Part shown: positions 7,780 to 9,884 of the stretch, one piece after another
How the letters are laid out: each line of letters starts with the position of its first letter
Position numbering within the stretch: the stretch's first letter is position 1
NCBI GenBank assembly: GCA_025455535.1
Contig: JALOMM010000038.1
Location: 1-9,884, forward strand
Origin: Bacteroidales bacterium
GTDB lineage: Bacteria; Bacteroidota; Bacteroidia; Bacteroidales; VadinHA17
Direction of reading: 5' to 3'
Length of the DNA stretch: 9,884 bases
Program-made: the position numbers and the translations under genes
Notes under the pieces: generated by a model
What the model was told of the DNA's origin: nothing
Database searches by the model: none
Seen by the model: the letters and a program-made list of their open reading frames with translations, nothing else

Positions 7780-9884
7780 ATGAAAATGCTTTTCAGAATT
7801 TCATTGCTCTGCTTCGTGCTGATACAGGGACTGTCAGCGCAGAAACCTGACTATCTGAACACTGACCTGACGTTGGAGAGACGGGTCGGGGACCTGGTAA
7901 ATCGCATGACCCTGGAGGAGAGAGCGGCACAGCTCCTGTACACTGCCCCGGCCATACCCAGGCTTGGAGTCCCTGCATATAACTGGTGGAACGAGGCGCT
8001 GCACGGTGTCGCCCGTGCGGGGTATGCGACCGTCTTCCCGCAGTCAATAACCATTGCCAACAGCTGGAATGAGGAGCTGATGCTTGATGTGGCAAACGCC
8101 ATCTCCGATGAGGCAAGGGCAAAGTATCATGAGTTCATAAGAAGAGGAGACATTGGCATATACCATGGGCTCACCTTCTGGTCGCCCAACATAAATATTT
8201 TCAGAGACCCCAGGTGGGGCAGGGGGCATGAGACCTACGGCGAGGACCCGTATCTTACAGGCCGCATGGGGCTGCGGTTTGTCCAGGGGATGCAGGGCTC
8301 TGACCCGAAGTATCTGAAGACGGTAGCCACAGCCAAGCATTATGCCGTTCACTCGGGGCCTGAACCATTGCGTCACTCCTTCAATGCGCAGGTAAGCGAA
8401 CGCGATCTCCGTGAGACCTATCTTCCGGCATTCCGGACGCTGGTGAAGGAAGGGAAGGTATACTCTGTCATGGGAGCCTATAACCAGTTCCGCGGTCACC
8501 CGGCCTGTGCCAGCGAGGAGCTATACGGAATTCTCAGAAACGATTGGGGCTTTGAAGGTTATGTTGTGTCAGACTGCTGGGCCGTGTCAGACTTCTATAA
8601 TTTCCAGGGCTACGCGAACGATCCGGCTGAGGCTGCATCCCAGGCACTTAAGGCGGGCACTGACCTCGAGTGCGGGGTTGACTACAGGCATCTGATGGAG
8701 GCATACACCCGCGGCCTGGTCACTGAAGCTGACATTGACAGGGCTGCAAAAAGGGTTATGACGGCGCGGTTCAGGCTTGGCATGTTCGACCCTGACACTT
8801 TGGTGGAGTATGCGCAGATACCGTATGTTGCCAATTGCTCTGACTATAACAGGTCTCTTGCAAGACGGGCCGCATGTGAATCAATAGTGCTCCTGAAGAA
8901 CGAGAACGCATTGCTTCCCCTGAGCAAGGAAATAAGGAGAATAGCAGTTGTCGGACCTAATGCCGCCAACTGGGAGGCGCTGGTGGGTAATTACAACGGC
9001 ATCCCGAAAGACCCGGTGACAGTCCTCGATGGGATAAGGAACAAGGCAGGTGACTGCACTGAGGTACTGTTTGCCGAAGGAAGCGACCTGGCACAGGGGA
9101 TACACAATCTGCTGCCGATACCGTCATGCTTCCTTCAGACGGATGACGGACGGCAGGGAGCAACGGGTGAATATTATGCAGGCAGGGAAATGAGCGGGGA
9201 GCCGCTGTTCGCCAGGATTGATGACAAAATTGATTTTTACTGGGAAAATTATTCGCCGCACCATCTCATGCCTGTCAATGATTTCGGGATACGATGGACG
9301 ACATTCCTGGTTCCTCCGGTAACGGGGAGATATGTACTGGGAGCGTGGGGGTCATCCGAATATACGGTGATTGTTGAGGGCGATACGCTTATCCGTTACC
9401 GCGGAGAGCATCACGCCTTTCATAAGGAGGTCGCCCTTGACCTTATTGCAGGAGAGAAGAAACGGATAGAAATTATCTACAGGAATCATGGCGGAGATGC
9501 AGACATGAAGCTGTTATGGGCGCTGCCCCGCGAGAACCTTATCAGTGATGCCGTTGCCATAGCCACTGAGGCTGATGTCATTGTGGCCGTTCTCGGGCTG
9601 TCACAGAGGCTTGAGGGGGAGGAGATGGGAATACAGATCGACGGGTTCAGCGGCGGAGACCGTACCAGCCTTAACCTGCCGGCGAACCAGGAAGAACTGC
9701 TCTCGGCAATGATCAACACCGGCAAACCGGTGGTGGTGGTCCTGATGAACGGAGGTCCCGTAGCATCACTGCAGGCAGAGGAGAAGGCAGCTGCCGTAAT
9801 GCTGGCAGGATACCCGGGCGTGGAAGGGGGCAGCGCCGTCGCTGACGTGTTGTTCGGTGACTATAATCCTGCCGGCCGACTGCC
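7780..9884 (+). CDS. GH3 beta-xylosidase-type glycoside hydrolase with inserted PA14 domain, truncated at the right edge
   Basis: An open frame of 701 codons from ATG 7780 runs off the window, so the C-terminal fibronectin-like domain is missing. A type I signal peptide (MKMLFRISLLCFVLIQGLSA, cut before QKPD) predicts a periplasmic location. The GH3 N-terminal barrel carries YNWWNEALHGVARAG (67-81), NIFRDPRWGRGHETYGEDP (139-157), KHY (186-188) and YVVSDCWAVSDF (261-272), with D265 as the nucleophile. The YNWWNEALHG and SDCWAV forms are typical of the beta-xylosidase/arabinofuranosidase branch. The second domain begins near 380, is interrupted by a PA14-type insert at about 452-582, and resumes with VIVAVLGLSQRLEGEEMG; the acid/base is probably a Glu in the 612-615 cluster. 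Residues LPANQEELL and GYPGVEGG are also family hallmarks. The PA14 insert is a known arrangement in Bacteroidetes GH3 enzymes and shapes the active-site entrance. The exact substrate (xylose, arabinose or glucose linkages) is not decided by sequence. ATG 7786 is an alternative start. Confidence 0.92.
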   Translation, partial: MKMLFRISLLCFVLIQGLSAQKPDYLNTDLTLERRVGDLVNRMTLEERAAQLLYTAPAIPRLGVPAYNWWNEALHGVARAGYATVFPQSITIANSWNEELMLDVANAISDEARAKYHEFIRRGDIGIYHGLTFWSPNINIFRDPRWGRGHETYGEDPYLTGRMGLRFVQGMQGSDPKYLKTVATAKHYAVHSGPEPLRHSFNAQVSERDLRETYLPAFRTLVKEGKVYSVMGAYNQFRGHPACASEELYGILRNDWGFEGYVVSDCWAVSDFYNFQGYANDPAEAASQALKAGTDLECGVDYRHLMEAYTRGLVTEADIDRAAKRVMTARFRLGMFDPDTLVEYAQIPYVANCSDYNRSLARRAACESIVLLKNENALLPLSKEIRRIAVVGPNAANWEALVGNYNGIPKDPVTVLDGIRNKAGDCTEVLFAEGSDLAQGIHNLLPIPSCFLQTDDGRQGATGEYYAGREMSGEPLFARIDDKIDFYWENYSPHHLMPVNDFGIRWTTFLVPPVTGRYVLGAWGSSEYTVIVEGDTLIRYRGEHHAFHKEVALDLIAGEKKRIEIIYRNHGGDADMKLLWALPRENLISDAVAIATEADVIVAVLGLSQRLEGEEMGIQIDGFSGGDRTSLNLPANQEELLSAMINTGKPVVVVLMNGGPVASLQAEEKAAAVMLAGYPGVEGGSAVADVLFGDYNPAGRL

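Noticed and set aside
1..9884. CRISPR array, tRNA or rRNA gene, transposase, toxin-antitoxin or defence system
   Set aside because: No regularly spaced repeats, cloverleaf, rRNA segments or relevant protein motifs were seen on either strand.

Overview
The window looks like a piece of a Bacteroidetes (probably Bacteroidales-like) chromosome. The evidence is two lipoproteins with short Bacteroidetes-type lipoboxes, an exported mutarotase, a periplasmic GH3 with an inserted PA14 domain, an L-arabinose pathway next to DUF1680 (GH127) enzymes, and heavy use of AGG and ATA codons at moderate GC. The genus cannot be fixed from the sequence.

Every supported gene is on the + strand. Layout: (1) 1-480, unrecognised sequence whose reading frame is open to the left edge. 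(2) 481-882, the C-terminal 133 residues of L-ribulose-5-phosphate 4-epimerase (AraD), joined in frame to (1). (3) 898-2565, ribulokinase AraB. (4) 2562-4523 and 4534-6513, two tandem, diverged GH127-type beta-L-arabinofuranosidase lipoproteins. (5) 6592-7725, an aldose 1-epimerase with a lipoprotein-like leader. (6) a 31-base near-perfect hairpin at 7735-7765. (7) 7780 to the right edge, a GH3 beta-xylosidase-type enzyme cut off by the window.

The genes form one pathway. Exported GH127 and GH3 enzymes would release L-arabinose and probably xylose from plant cell-wall glycans, the exported mutarotase would equilibrate the sugar anomers, and in the cytoplasm AraB and AraD would take L-ribulose to D-xylulose 5-phosphate. 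Spacing from araD to the second GH127 gene is tight (15 bases, a 4-base overlap, then 10 bases), so these four are probably one transcription unit. The epimerase and GH3 follow after gaps of 78 and 54 bases and may be co-transcribed or have their own signals. L-arabinose isomerase (araA), a transporter, SusC/SusD and a regulator are not in the window.

The main anomaly is the left end. The AraD match begins abruptly at the residue equivalent to E. coli R99, and the preceding sequence bears no resemblance to AraD, so three of four metal ligands are missing. This is either a real recombination junction or a chimeric contig. I found no convincing new defence, RNA or mobile system; the rest is a well-formed arabinose utilisation locus.
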